A stretch of 64,000 nt of DNA from Clostridiales bacterium. Its GTDB lineage: Bacteria; Bacillota; Clostridia; Saccharofermentanales; Saccharofermentanaceae. The stretch's first letter is position 1, and every line of letters starts with the position of its first letter. Below are positions 36,188 through 45,398 of the stretch, one piece after another. Both the position numbers and the translations under genes were made by a program. The stretch is taken from assembly GCA_017962145.1 (NCBI GenBank), contig JAGCVX010000012.1, positions 1 to 64,000 on the forward strand, read 5' to 3'. Below the pieces are notes generated by a model. It was not told where the DNA came from, searched no databases, and saw only the letters and a list, made by a program, of their open reading frames with translations.

Positions 36188-36216
36188 TTGTCAAAGACAA
36201 AAACAGGTGCTACTAT
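36188..36216 (+). promoter_or_regulatory. Promoter of the PadR gene
   Basis: TTGTCA (36188-36193), 17 bp, TACTAT (36211-36216). Confidence 0.5.
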
Positions 36217-36251
36217 AAATATAGTTTTCAATTTAAAGGGGGCAATTGAAC

Positions 36252-36584
36252 ATGGATAGTACGAGTACATTAAAGAGAGGCGTAACCGAGATACTCGCCC
36301 TGAAATTGCTCCTGGAAAGCGAACAGTACGGTTACCGTTTCGTACGTCTTATCCGTGAAAGAAGCCACGGTCAGATCTCTCTTACCGAGGGCGCGATCTA
36401 TGCGGCGATGTACCGTCTCGAGGAACAGGGATATATCCGTTCCGAGGAAGTACTGGTCAATGCCAAGAGAAAAAGACGTTATTATTCTCTGACGGAAGCC
36501 GGCAGGAAATATGCCGAGGATAAGCTTCAGAGTTTCCGCGATATGGCGACCGGCATCCGTTCGATCCTGGAGTACCAGGTCTGA
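36252..36584 (+). CDS. PadR-family transcriptional regulator
   Basis: 110 aa from the ATG at 36252 (MDSTSTLKRGVTEILALKLL), preceded by AAAGGGGG; a TTG two codons earlier is possible. Winged helix with SEQYGYRFVRLIRE, the recognition region LTEGAIYAAMYRLEEQGYI, and the wing KRKRRYYSLTEAG. PadR repressors usually control a nearby membrane protein or efflux gene; none follows on this strand, so the target is unknown. Confidence 0.9.
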   Translation: MDSTSTLKRGVTEILALKLLLESEQYGYRFVRLIRERSHGQISLTEGAIYAAMYRLEEQGYIRSEEVLVNAKRKRRYYSLTEAGRKYAEDKLQSFRDMATGIRSILEYQV

Positions 36585-36590
36585 TCCTTC

Positions 36591-37487
36591 TTATTTCGGA
36601 AGCGTAAATATTGTTTTTTCCTTGCCCTTCGTGATCTTCTTACGGAGGGCATCCATTATTGTGCAGATCCAAATACCGATCCAGAATCCGAGAACATTCA
36701 TCCAAAGATCGTCGACATCGCTTTTGCCGATGTTAAACGCATACTGAGCACCCTCGATCACGGCGGCCAATACGACCGGGATGAGATACAGGACCGGACG
36801 GTATTTTTTCTTTCTCCACCACAGCGCCAGATAAAAGCCGAGCGGCGTAAAGATCAGAAGATTTCCGAAGAACTGTACGAATATCCCGTTCGTGAAATGC
36901 CCTGCCTTGATATGCGGCCAGTAGACCGCCCATGCGCCGGAAAACGGGATCAGATTCAGGCTTCTGTCGCCGAGAAGTTCACTTCTCTGGAAGATAAACA
37001 GATCCAGAAGAAGGATGATATACAGGATAAAGAAGATGATGCTCGAGCATAAAAATCCCTTGCTGAAGGTCTTTCGGATATGGGATGCGTTCCATTTCTT
37101 ATGTGCCAGAAGGCGGATCAGAAGCGTTACGGCAACCCCGCCACACCACATCAGGATCACGCGGAAACACCACTCGTAGTCCATGCTCGTAAGGACTGCC
37201 TTCATCCCGCCGTGCGAGTGAAGGAGAACGAATACAGCCGTATTGGCCAGAAGTCCTCCTGACTGCATAAGCGAGCAGATAAAGTGGCTCTTGGAAAGAA
37301 AGAACATCAGAAGTGTCAGCGCGACGGAACAAAGAAGCAGAAAGACTTCCTGAAGCGGCGAGAAAAACTGTTCACTCAACTCGATCAGCGCGGGATGGGC
37401 AAACATGCCGACGACGAACACGAAACTCGCGCCCGCCGTCCAAGTAGTATTATTTCTGCTGTTTTTCGTTCTCGTTTTTTGCGCCAT
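36591..37487 (-). CDS. VanZ-family membrane protein
   Basis: 298 aa from the ATG at 37487, with AGGGAAGG upstream; an earlier in-frame start would overlap the cellulase gene. Several TM segments; the C-terminal half has the VanZ features NLIPFSGAW, NLLIFTPLGFYLALW and the GKSDVDDLWMNVLGFWIG segment. VanZ proteins give low-level teicoplanin resistance in enterococci, but most relatives have no known role. An N-terminal part of about 110 residues with extra TMs precedes the VanZ domain. Starts 13 nt after the cellulase stop. Confidence 0.85.
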   Translation of the reverse strand: MAQKTRTKNSRNNTTWTAGASFVFVVGMFAHPALIELSEQFFSPLQEVFLLLCSVALTLLMFFLSKSHFICSLMQSGGLLANTAVFVLLHSHGGMKAVLTSMDYEWCFRVILMWCGGVAVTLLIRLLAHKKWNASHIRKTFSKGFLCSSIIFFILYIILLLDLFIFQRSELLGDRSLNLIPFSGAWAVYWPHIKAGHFTNGIFVQFFGNLLIFTPLGFYLALWWRKKKYRPVLYLIPVVLAAVIEGAQYAFNIGKSDVDDLWMNVLGFWIGIWICTIMDALRKKITKGKEKTIFTLPK

Positions 37488-37500
37488 GATCCCTTCCCTG

Positions 37501-39846
37501 TCAGGAGTGCGGACGGTTATTCCGGTTTGGCGTATCGTCCTCTCCGGATAGCTCGTTTTTCTTGCTGACCGGACGGAATTTTCCGGCAAATGCATTGTTG
37601 GTCGGTTCTACATCATCATCTGCGATACGTGCCCGTGTCGGTGCCGATGTTTCTTCCGCCATATCCCACGGCAGATCTTTTTTCAGTTTTTCCGACAGAT
37701 AGAAGCGGTCGATAAGATGGTTCCAGGTTCTCGGCTTCTTGGTGCGCAGGAATACGACCGCGATCACAAGAACAGCTACCAGAGCAAGGAAGATATAGAG
37801 AATGACCATACCTGCCGTCATCTGGTTCTGCTTGACCATCAGGTGTTCATACGTCTGGGCCGGTGTCGGAGAAAGTGCCTGCGACGGATCTTCTACGACC
37901 GGATCCGTGGCGTCTGTCTCACCCGGAGTGATGTCGGAGATCGGCGGAACAACGACCGGAATCGTACCGGAATAATCCGTCAGGCTGATGCCGTTGGCAC
38001 CCAGTGGAACCGCATGGTCGAGGCCGACGAATTTGCCGTCCTGCTGCCACAGTACTTCTTTTACGAAGTTGTACTTGGCATCGTCCCAGGTCACGAAATC
38101 GTCGAGGACCAGTCCTCCGGTATCACCGGAATTAGCGTTATAGCACCAGAATGTGTGGTTGATGTGGTAATCACCGATCAGCTGGCGCAGATATGTCATC
38201 CAGGTCAGATTCGGCTCCGTCATGAAACCACCCCATTCGCCGATGAGAAGCGGTGCGATATTGTCTTCGTAGATAAAGAGCCAGTTATCATTCCAGCAGT
38301 CCTGCTTCAGGCTCTCGTAGTCGAAGTTTCCTTCGAACCACGGCTGGGCATAGACGGCCGGGCCGTAATCATGCGGGGAATACACGATCTGCTTGTTTCT
38401 TTCTTCGGAACCGAAATCAATCGGGTAGTCCTCGACGCCACGGAGATTTCCACCCCACCAGTTGAAATAGTAATCGTCGTTATTGGTGCTGGAAAAATCA
38501 CCGTTTGCTCCCAGATCCTTCGGATAGATCTCGATACCTTCGATCATGATCAGCACATGCGGGTTGATATCGAGGATGATGTTACCCGCGGTCTCGGCAA
38601 CATATTTCCAGTTGTTATCCGAAGTCGAGGTATTCCAGATCGCCTTTTCTTCCGAGGGCTTTCCGTGCGGCTCGTTCTTAAGATCAAAAGCGATGACCGT
38701 ATCGTTATTCTTATAGCGGTCCGCCAGATAGGCCAGCGAATCGTAGTAATCCTGGATCGAGATCTTATCGGTATACCACAGATTGGTCATATGACCTGCG
38801 GCATCGGTATTGGCGCTGTGGATATCGAGCATGACCTTGATTCCGTTTTGTGCGCATACCGCAAGTGCATAGTCGAAGATCTCCTGGCTGTTCATGCCTA
38901 CAAGCTCCGCATTGGTCGCCTGATTAAAATTCGCTGTCGGATAGTTTCCGGCTTTCCACTGCAAAACGAGTTCCGAAGACATCGGGATACGCATCAGGTT
39001 AAAGCCATGGTCCGCGATGCTTTTGATCGCAGCGGCCATATTGCAGCTCCAGCAGCCGTCAAAGATATTCGTTCCGGTATTGTAACCAAACCAGTTCAAG
39101 CCCGTCAGCCAGACCTGCTCACCGGTACTGTCTACGATCCGGTTTCCGTCTGTCGAAAGCCAGTCATCTCCTGCGACCGGGGTATAAGAACCCGCAGCCG
39201 GAGTCGGTGTCGGCACCGGAGTTTCCGTCGGAGCCGGGGTCGGCGTCACATCGCCTGCCGGAGTCGGAGTCGGCGTGTCGACCGGAGCCGGAGCAGCCGT
39301 CGGTGCTTTTGTCGGATCCGGATTCGGATTTGCTGTCGGAGCCGGGGTCGGTGTATTTGGAGCAGGCGTAGCTGTATTCGGAGCCGGAGTCGGCGTATCC
39401 GTAGGAACCGGAGTCGGTGACGGGGTCGGACTCGGAGTCACCGTTTCAAATACAGGCTTGATAGATACGTCAGCCGGCGCCGGAGACCACTCTCCTGCGT
39501 TCGACAGATAGCAGCCTGCATTGATCTCGGACTTGGTCGTACCCGGCTCGATCGTCGAGTTCCAGTCCTCACTGGACTTAAAGGTCAAGGTACCTCCGGA
39601 AAGAGATACAGTCGCGTTCCACGAACTGGAGATCTCCGCTTCTGCAGGCACTCCCTTTACTGTGACCGTCCAGCCGATCACTTTCTTGCTGCTGTTGTTC
39701 GTAATGGAATTAACATGGACGTTACCGTAGCTTCCGCTTACACTTACATCCACGCCATCGGTTGCCGACAGCATACGTATCGGCGCAAATAAGATAATCA
39801 ACGCGAGCAAAAGGCTCGTGATGACCCTGTTTCTAGAATTTTGCAT
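37501..39846 (-). CDS. GH5 endoglucanase with N-terminal CBM and C-terminal membrane anchor
   Basis: 781 aa from the ATG at 39846. Signal peptide 1-28; a CBM2/CBM3-like beta-sandwich (about 30-132, with GWTVTVKG and two conserved Trp); a Pro/Thr linker (about 135-220); GH5 catalytic domain (about 221-600) with acid/base Glu in DLKNEPHGK near 391 and nucleophile Glu in LIGEWGGF near 537; a linker; a TM at about 675-700; and an 80-residue polar cytoplasmic tail. It should hydrolyse beta-1,4-glucan at the cell surface. It starts 5 nt after the aroQ/chorismate mutase gene, so is probably in the aromatic operon. Confidence 0.92.
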   Translation of the reverse strand: MQNSRNRVITSLLLALIILFAPIRMLSATDGVDVSVSGSYGNVHVNSITNNSSKKVIGWTVTVKGVPAEAEISSSWNATVSLSGGTLTFKSSEDWNSTIEPGTTKSEINAGCYLSNAGEWSPAPADVSIKPVFETVTPSPTPSPTPVPTDTPTPAPNTATPAPNTPTPAPTANPNPDPTKAPTAAPAPVDTPTPTPAGDVTPTPAPTETPVPTPTPAAGSYTPVAGDDWLSTDGNRIVDSTGEQVWLTGLNWFGYNTGTNIFDGCWSCNMAAAIKSIADHGFNLMRIPMSSELVLQWKAGNYPTANFNQATNAELVGMNSQEIFDYALAVCAQNGIKVMLDIHSANTDAAGHMTNLWYTDKISIQDYYDSLAYLADRYKNNDTVIAFDLKNEPHGKPSEEKAIWNTSTSDNNWKYVAETAGNIILDINPHVLIMIEGIEIYPKDLGANGDFSSTNNDDYYFNWWGGNLRGVEDYPIDFGSEERNKQIVYSPHDYGPAVYAQPWFEGNFDYESLKQDCWNDNWLFIYEDNIAPLLIGEWGGFMTEPNLTWMTYLRQLIGDYHINHTFWCYNANSGDTGGLVLDDFVTWDDAKYNFVKEVLWQQDGKFVGLDHAVPLGANGISLTDYSGTIPVVVPPISDITPGETDATDPVVEDPSQALSPTPAQTYEHLMVKQNQMTAGMVILYIFLALVAVLVIAVVFLRTKKPRTWNHLIDRFYLSEKLKKDLPWDMAEETSAPTRARIADDDVEPTNNAFAGKFRPVSKKNELSGEDDTPNRNNRPHS

Positions 39847-39851
39847 CGATC

Positions 39852-40586
39852 TCACATCCCTTTGTTGATCTCGTGCTGTCTCTCCTTTGAAAGACGCATC
39901 GTCTCCTGCATCCATTGCTTCGCGTAGTCGGCGTAGTCCTTCTCGACGCTCTCCTCCACGCCGCGAAGGATCTCGGACTCACGATCCGGTGAATACGTAG
40001 GTACACCGGCAGAGGCTTTGATCCTGGCGATCCGCTCTGCATGCTTCATGCGTCTGCAGAACAGAACCAGAAGTTCTTTATCGATCTCATTGATGGCTTT
40101 TCTCTCTTCTGTCAAAGGGTCGGATCCATCTTTTTCCTCTTCCGCCAAAGCTGTCATATAGGTGCTCACCAGTTTTTCCATCGCCAGGAGATATCCATCT
40201 ACTCCCATCCCGCAGATCTGCTCGACGCAGACCGCTTCGATCACGGACGTATTTCTGAAATCTTCCCGGTTATGGATATCGGAAAGATGCACCTCGACCA
40301 CCGGGATCTTGATAAGCTCGATGGCGTCCCTGATCGCCACACTATAGTGCGTATAGGCCCCGGCATTCATGACGATACCGTCGATAAGGCCCATCGACGT
40401 ATGAAGTTTACGAATGATCGCGGACTCCGATTCAGACTGGAAGCACTGCACTTTCACGCCCAGCTCGATGCCCTTGTTGATGCAGGCATTTTCCAGGTCA
40501 GAAAGTGTACCTTTACCATAGTGTTTCGGATCACGCTTGCCCAGCATCGAAAGATTCGGGCCGTTGATGATCAATATCGTTCTCAT
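39852..40586 (-). CDS. aroQ: Fusion of type II 3-dehydroquinate dehydratase and chorismate mutase
   Basis: 244 aa from ATG 40586 (MRTILIINGPNLSMLGKRDP); an ATG at 40595 that overlaps the aroC stop (ATGA) is an alternative. Residues 1-145 are a type II dehydroquinase: the NGPNLSMLG start, KHYGKGTLSDLE with the catalytic Tyr, NAGAYTHYSVAIRDA and EVHLSDIHNRE. Residues about 160-244 are an AroQ-class helical chorismate mutase: INEIDKELLVLFCRRM, AERIARIKASAGVP, SPDRESEIL. It would thus catalyse step 3 of the shikimate pathway and the first step after chorismate. Such a pairing is unusual. Confidence 0.9.
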   Translation of the reverse strand: MRTILIINGPNLSMLGKRDPKHYGKGTLSDLENACINKGIELGVKVQCFQSESESAIIRKLHTSMGLIDGIVMNAGAYTHYSVAIRDAIELIKIPVVEVHLSDIHNREDFRNTSVIEAVCVEQICGMGVDGYLLAMEKLVSTYMTALAEEEKDGSDPLTEERKAINEIDKELLVLFCRRMKHAERIARIKASAGVPTYSPDRESEILRGVEESVEKDYADYAKQWMQETMRLSKERQHEINKGM

Positions 40587-40591
40587 GCGTC

Positions 40592-41668
40592 TCATTCTCC
40601 TCTTCCCAGATAGGCATCCAGCAGAGCCAGTGCCAGACATCCTTCCGCGACCGGAAGGGCACGGGGCACGATGCACGCATCGTGACGTCCATGGATCTGG
40701 ATCTTTTCATTTTCTTTTGTGTCCAGGTTGACCGTATCCTGCTCTTTGCCGATGGACGGTGTCGGCTTAAAAGCCACCTGGGCCAGTACCGGCATGCCGT
40801 TGCTGATGCCACCTTCAAATCCGCCGCCGTGGTTCGTGGTCATGCGGAGTTTGCCGTCTTTAAACATCAAGTGGTCGTTATTCTGGGAACCTCTCCGGCT
40901 CGCTACTTCAAAACCACTTCCGAAGGAAACACCTTTGACAGCCGGCACGCCGAACATCAGCTGGGCGAAACTGCTCTCCACGGTGTCCCACATCGGGGAT
41001 CCGATGCCTCCCGGAAAACCGGTCGCCATCACCTCTACTATACCACCTACCGAGTCATTATCCAACTTTGCGGCCTCGATCTCGTCCTTCATACGGGCGG
41101 CGATCGAGGTGTTTTCCTGGGCAAATGCACTTTCGGTCGGGATCACCGGCATCTCTTCTTCTTCCCAGCTTGTCGCCGAGACTTTTCCGATGCGGATGAT
41201 GTGTCCGTAAACTTCGGTGCCGCACTTGGCCTTTAAGACCTGTTTTGCGACCGCGCCGGCAAACAGGATCGGGGCGGTCAGTCTTCCGGAGAAGTGTCCG
41301 CCGCCACGCGGATCGTTATTCATCTTATAGCGAAGACGCGCCGTATAGTCCGCGTGACCCGGTCTCGGTGTCACGGTAAAACCGTCGTAGTCCGACGAAT
41401 GCGTATTCGTATTTAAGATCTCGATCGCAAGCGGCGTACCTGTGGTCTTTCCGTTATAAAGACCCGAAAGAACGGTCGGCAGATCCGGCTCGGTTCTTGT
41501 CGTCGAACCGCTCTGCGTACCCGGTGCACGGCGCTGAAGCTCCTTAACGATCTTGGCTTCATCGATCGCCACACCAGATGGAAGGCCGTCGATGACCACA
41601 CCGATCGCCGGTCCGTGCGACTCTCCAAATACACTTATTTTCAGGCGGTTACCCCACGTTGATCCCAT
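40592..41668 (-). CDS. aroC: Chorismate synthase
   Basis: 358 aa, normal length. Starts GSTWGNRLKISVFGESHGPA and has the FMN-site motifs RPGHADYTARLRYK and RGGGHFSGRLTAP. Converts EPSP to chorismate with reduced FMN. It overlaps aroA by 20 nt and aroQ by 4 nt if the upstream aroQ start is used. Confidence 0.96.
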   Translation of the reverse strand: MGSTWGNRLKISVFGESHGPAIGVVIDGLPSGVAIDEAKIVKELQRRAPGTQSGSTTRTEPDLPTVLSGLYNGKTTGTPLAIEILNTNTHSSDYDGFTVTPRPGHADYTARLRYKMNNDPRGGGHFSGRLTAPILFAGAVAKQVLKAKCGTEVYGHIIRIGKVSATSWEEEEMPVIPTESAFAQENTSIAARMKDEIEAAKLDNDSVGGIVEVMATGFPGGIGSPMWDTVESSFAQLMFGVPAVKGVSFGSGFEVASRRGSQNNDHLMFKDGKLRMTTNHGGGFEGGISNGMPVLAQVAFKPTPSIGKEQDTVNLDTKENEKIQIHGRHDACIVPRALPVAEGCLALALLDAYLGRGE

Positions 41669-42959
41669 AAATCGATCCTCCTAGATTCAGATAATCCTCG
41701 AAAAATGCCGGATAGGATTTTTCGACCGAGGCCGGATCCACGATCCATACCGGACCCTCGGCTTTCGTTGCCGCAACGGCTGCGGCCATGACCAGACGGT
41801 GATCTTTGCAGCTGTCCACCGTACCGGATGTAAAGTATGTTCCTTCTTTGGCATTTGCACTTCGGCCATAGATCGTAAGGCCGTCTTCTTCGATCTCGCA
41901 TCGGATCCCGAGTGCCTGAAGCATCGCTGCCGTCGAGACGAGACGATCCGATTCCTTGATGCGCAGACGCTCTGCGTGCACGATCTTCGTGACACAGTTC
42001 GTCGCCGCTGCCGCCACGGAAAATACCGGTACCAGATCCGGCACGTCGCGGGCGTCCATCTCAAAAAGCATCTGCTTTCCTGCCTGATCACTTTCTTTTC
42101 CGGCCTGCTCAAGTCCGAAAAGAAGATCCACGATGGCCCGGTCTCCCTGAGCCGTCTTTTCAGGCATATTCTTAAGTTCTACCGAAGATCCCAGATAGTC
42201 GGCGACCAGCCAGAATGCTGCCTGAGAATAATCGGCTTCCACTTCAAAATCTTCATGACGTGCGGGTTTCTGAAGGCCGCTTAAGCAGTAGCCGTTTGCT
42301 TCCTCGTCTACGTCCACGCCAAATGCACTCATCACTTCCGAAGTCAGATCCACATACGGACGGGATTCCAGCTCTGTCGTGATCACCAGTCTCGATGCAC
42401 CCTCTGCGGCGGAAAGCGCCATCAGAAGTCCGGAGATATACTGGGAACTTACATTTCCTGGAAGAGAATAATCGCCTGCACGCATCTTGCCCCGGATCTC
42501 CAGCGGCAGGGAAAGTCCTGTCGGGTCGAGGTAGATCATCTCGGCGCCGCTTCCTTCGAACACGCCTTCGTATTCCTTGACCGGACGCTTCGGAAGTCTT
42601 CCTCTTCCGATAAAACGGGTATGGATACCCAGCACCGCGACCAGCGGGATCAGAAAACGAAGTGTGGATCCGGATTCTTTGCAGTCGATCTCAAGCGCAC
42701 TGTCCGCCCCGGGTTCAGCCTGACCGATACGAAGGAGCGCTTCTTTTGTGGCGGTAATATCGTCGGAAACATTTGCTTCCTCGATCTTTGCCCGTTCCAT
42801 ATCGCCGCTCAGAAATGCCATGATCAGGGCTCTGTGGGCGGCACTTTTAGACTGCGGCACGAAGACTTCCCCGGAAAGCTTTCCGGGTTCGATACCGAGT
42901 TTTCCGGCCTGATACAGCGCGGAAAGATGTATATTGATCTGTTCTTTTTCCAATTTCAC
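41649..42959 (-). CDS. aroA: EPSP synthase (3-phosphoshikimate 1-carboxyvinyltransferase)
   Basis: 436 aa, normal length. Seen: PQSKSAAHRALIMAFLSGD near residue 33, the SGSTLRFLIPL segment near 118, and the C-terminal CKDHRLVMAAAVAA. Joins shikimate 3-phosphate and PEP. The PEP-binding Gly segment reads KESGSTLRFL, which differs from the typical NAGTxxR motif, as in class II-type enzymes; glyphosate tolerance would be speculation. Ten bases after aroB. Confidence 0.95.
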   Translation of the reverse strand: MKLEKEQINIHLSALYQAGKLGIEPGKLSGEVFVPQSKSAAHRALIMAFLSGDMERAKIEEANVSDDITATKEALLRIGQAEPGADSALEIDCKESGSTLRFLIPLVAVLGIHTRFIGRGRLPKRPVKEYEGVFEGSGAEMIYLDPTGLSLPLEIRGKMRAGDYSLPGNVSSQYISGLLMALSAAEGASRLVITTELESRPYVDLTSEVMSAFGVDVDEEANGYCLSGLQKPARHEDFEVEADYSQAAFWLVADYLGSSVELKNMPEKTAQGDRAIVDLLFGLEQAGKESDQAGKQMLFEMDARDVPDLVPVFSVAAAATNCVTKIVHAERLRIKESDRLVSTAAMLQALGIRCEIEEDGLTIYGRSANAKEGTYFTSGTVDSCKDHRLVMAAAVAATKAEGPVWIVDPASVEKSYPAFFEDYLNLGGSIYGINVG

Positions 42960-42968
42960 TCCTGTTTC

Positions 42969-44009
42969 TCAGAGAAGATCTTTCAGTTCCTGCTCCGACA
43001 GCGGCTGCGTCTTTGCATCACCGATCTCCTTGATCACGACAAAGTACACTTTGCCGTTCAGTTTCTTCTTATCCGACAGCATCGTCTGGTAGAGGTCTTC
43101 TACCGGAAGATCCGTGGAAGTCGGCAGGTGCCATTTCTCGAGGACGCCCAGGATACGCTCCTTGACACCCTTCGGTGTTTCGCCGAGTTTCTCGCCGATC
43201 TCGCATGCCTTGATCATGCCGATGGCAACAGCCTCACCGTGTGTATAGCGGGAATAGCCGGATACTTTCTCGATCGCGTGTCCCCACGTATGACCGAAGT
43301 TGAGAAGCATTCTCTCACCTGTATCGTATTCATCGTTTTGAACGACGGTCGTCTTGATCTGCACGCAGCGCTGGAGCATCCACTCCATATCCGCCTGACC
43401 TTTTTCGATCGCCTCGAAAAGCATCGCGTCACGGATACAGCCGTACTTGATGACTTCCGCCATACCTTCTGCCATTCTCGTTCTAGACAGGGACTTAAGA
43501 AGACCCGGATCGATCACAACGGCATTCGGCTGATAAAATGCGCCGACAAGGTTCTTTCCGAAAGGCATATCGATACCTGTCTTACCGCCGATGGAAGAGT
43601 CCACCTGCGCCAGAAGGGTCGTCGGCACCTGCATCAGGTGACAGCCGCGCATATAGGTTGCTGCCGCAAAGCCGGCAAGGTCTCCGACTACACCGCCGCC
43701 GAGGGCGATAACGAGGTCGGATCTTGTCATGCCGAACTCGTGCATGGCACCATAGATCTCAAAAAGATTCTTTTCACATTTACTGGATTCACCATTCTTG
43801 ATGGTAAAGGAAGCAACCTCAAATCCGGACGCCTCCAGGGATTTTTTCGCGGAAGCAAAATACAGTCCCTCCACGATATCGTCTGTGACGATAAAGGCTC
43901 TTCTGCTCCTGACGGTCTTGGCCGCCACATCACCGAGCGTCTGCAGCGCTCCGGTACGGATCAGGATCGGATATTTTCCATGATTGGTATTCGCCATAAT
44001 TTCCGGCAT
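42969..44009 (-). CDS. aroB: 3-dehydroquinate synthase
   Basis: 346 aa, normal length. Seen: GGGVVGDLAGFAAATYMRG near residue 105 and LLAQVDSSIGGKTGID for NAD and substrate, and the zinc His in NFGHTWGHAIE near 250. Makes 3-dehydroquinate from DAHP. About 40 bases separate it from the aroE/aroK gene. Confidence 0.96.
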   Translation of the reverse strand: MPEIMANTNHGKYPILIRTGALQTLGDVAAKTVRSRRAFIVTDDIVEGLYFASAKKSLEASGFEVASFTIKNGESSKCEKNLFEIYGAMHEFGMTRSDLVIALGGGVVGDLAGFAAATYMRGCHLMQVPTTLLAQVDSSIGGKTGIDMPFGKNLVGAFYQPNAVVIDPGLLKSLSRTRMAEGMAEVIKYGCIRDAMLFEAIEKGQADMEWMLQRCVQIKTTVVQNDEYDTGERMLLNFGHTWGHAIEKVSGYSRYTHGEAVAIGMIKACEIGEKLGETPKGVKERILGVLEKWHLPTSTDLPVEDLYQTMLSDKKKLNGKVYFVVIKEIGDAKTQPLSEQELKDLL

Positions 44010-44048
44010 AAGGTTACCCTCGCTTTCTCGTTGTTCTCTTCTATTTTA

Positions 44049-45398
44049 TCATGTACCGATGAGTTTCTTCATCCTGTCAAACACCACTTCTATTCCGTCT
44101 GAAGCAGGAAGAATCACATCAGATTCTTTTTCGTAGACAGCCTTTCGGGCATCGAGTCTTGCGCACATATTCTTATACGCCGTCTCCGGATCCGAAGCCT
44201 GAAGAAGCGGTCGGCTCTTGTCACCCTTCACGCGCTGCCAGATCGTATCCGGATCGACATCGAGATAGCACAGGATCGAGCGGCTCTCGTGAAGAAGACC
44301 TGCATTATCCGGATTCGTCAGCACACCGCCTCCCAGAGAGATCACGGTCGAGCCAGGCTGTTCGAGAACAACCTTCAGCACATCGTGCTCCATCCGGCGG
44401 AACGTCTCCTCGCCGTCCTTTTTAAAGATCTCCGTGATCGGGCATCCCGCGATCTGCACGATGCGCTCATCAAGATCCACAAACGGGATACGCATATCAT
44501 CAGAAAGCATCCTTCCGATCGTCGTCTTGCCCGCGCCCATAAAGCCGGTCAGAACGATCTTCATGGGGTGCTTCTCCCAAAGTTTCTTACGGATATCCGG
44601 AAGCAGGCTTTCCAGTCTTTCCTCATCGAAATGCGCTTCCGGCGCCCAGATCTTCTCGGCTGCGATCGCCTGATTGAGAAGCATCTTCAGACCCGACACA
44701 GCCTGTCCGCCTTTCGCACGAACCTGCATGCAGGACTTTGTGGGACACGGATTATAGATCGTATCGAAGAATGTACCGTCTTTCTTAAGTGCCGAAAGAT
44801 GCGGCGCAGTCGTGTGTACATCCGGCCACATTCCACAGGGCGTGCCATTTAAAACGGTATCAAACCCGTCTTCTTTACTTTCTGTATCAGAACCGCAGAA
44901 ATCAGCAGCCGTAACTTTCTCATAACCCTTTTCTTTGCACTCGGAAACAAGCGATAGTGCCTTTTCCGAAGAGCGTGCCCAGATCGTCAGATCCGCACCT
45001 GCCTTCAGCGCTTCGATGGCCATCATGCGGGCCACGCCGCCGGCACCTAAAAGCAGGACCTTCTTATCTTTCATCGGGATATTGCAGGAAAGAAAACCAT
45101 CCACATCGGTGTTATATCCCACCTTGCCGCAGACGGTATTCGCCGCGCCGTATTCCTTTACCATCGGTGCCACGTCATCGAGAAACGGCAGGATGGAGAC
45201 CTTGTGCGGGATCGTGACATTGAAACCCGTCAGGTCGCGCATGAGGATCGGCGCGTATTTCGGAAGTTCCTCCGGAGAGATCTCGTAAAGCTCATACTTT
45301 CCGAAGATGCCGGATGCTTCCATGATGCGTTCATGGATATATGGGGACATAGAATGCCCCAGGGGCGAGCCGATCAGGCCGGCTTTAATCACATTCAT
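44049..45398 (-). CDS. aroE: Shikimate dehydrogenase / shikimate kinase fusion
   Basis: 449 aa. Residues 1-275 are AroE: AGLIGSPLGHSMSPYIH, the catalytic Lys in FNVTIPHKVSI, the YNTDVDGF segment, and NADP loop LLLGAGGVARMM. Residues 279-449 are AroK: Walker A GFMGAGKTT at 285-293, the shikimate-binding DLDE, FRRMEHDVL, ISLGGGV and SRPLLQ. The internal MKIVLTG shows where a separate aroK would begin. Overlaps tyrA by 14 nt. Fused enzymes channel steps 4 and 5 of the pathway. Confidence 0.94.
   Translation of the reverse strand: MNVIKAGLIGSPLGHSMSPYIHERIMEASGIFGKYELYEISPEELPKYAPILMRDLTGFNVTIPHKVSILPFLDDVAPMVKEYGAANTVCGKVGYNTDVDGFLSCNIPMKDKKVLLLGAGGVARMMAIEALKAGADLTIWARSSEKALSLVSECKEKGYEKVTAADFCGSDTESKEDGFDTVLNGTPCGMWPDVHTTAPHLSALKKDGTFFDTIYNPCPTKSCMQVRAKGGQAVSGLKMLLNQAIAAEKIWAPEAHFDEERLESLLPDIRKKLWEKHPMKIVLTGFMGAGKTTIGRMLSDDMRIPFVDLDERIVQIAGCPITEIFKKDGEETFRRMEHDVLKVVLEQPGSTVISLGGGVLTNPDNAGLLHESRSILCYLDVDPDTIWQRVKGDKSRPLLQASDPETAYKNMCARLDARKAVYEKESDVILPASDGIEVVFDRMKKLIGT

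Noticed and set aside
36591..37487. Glycopeptide resistance determinant (VanZ)
   Set aside because: No vanHAX, vanRS or other resistance genes; VanZ-like domains are common in Clostridia without resistance.
37717..39420. 567-codon open frame opposite the cellulase gene
   Set aside because: Arises from the codon bias and Pro/Thr linker of the real gene; highly Arg/Ser-rich with no domain.
39170..39440. Tandem repeats or CRISPR-like array in the cellulase gene
   Set aside because: It is the Pro/Thr-rich protein linker; repeat units are degenerate codon patterns without spacers.
42621..44102. 493-codon open frame opposite aroA and aroB
   Set aside because: Spans two real conserved genes in antisense; no start signals or recognisable motif.
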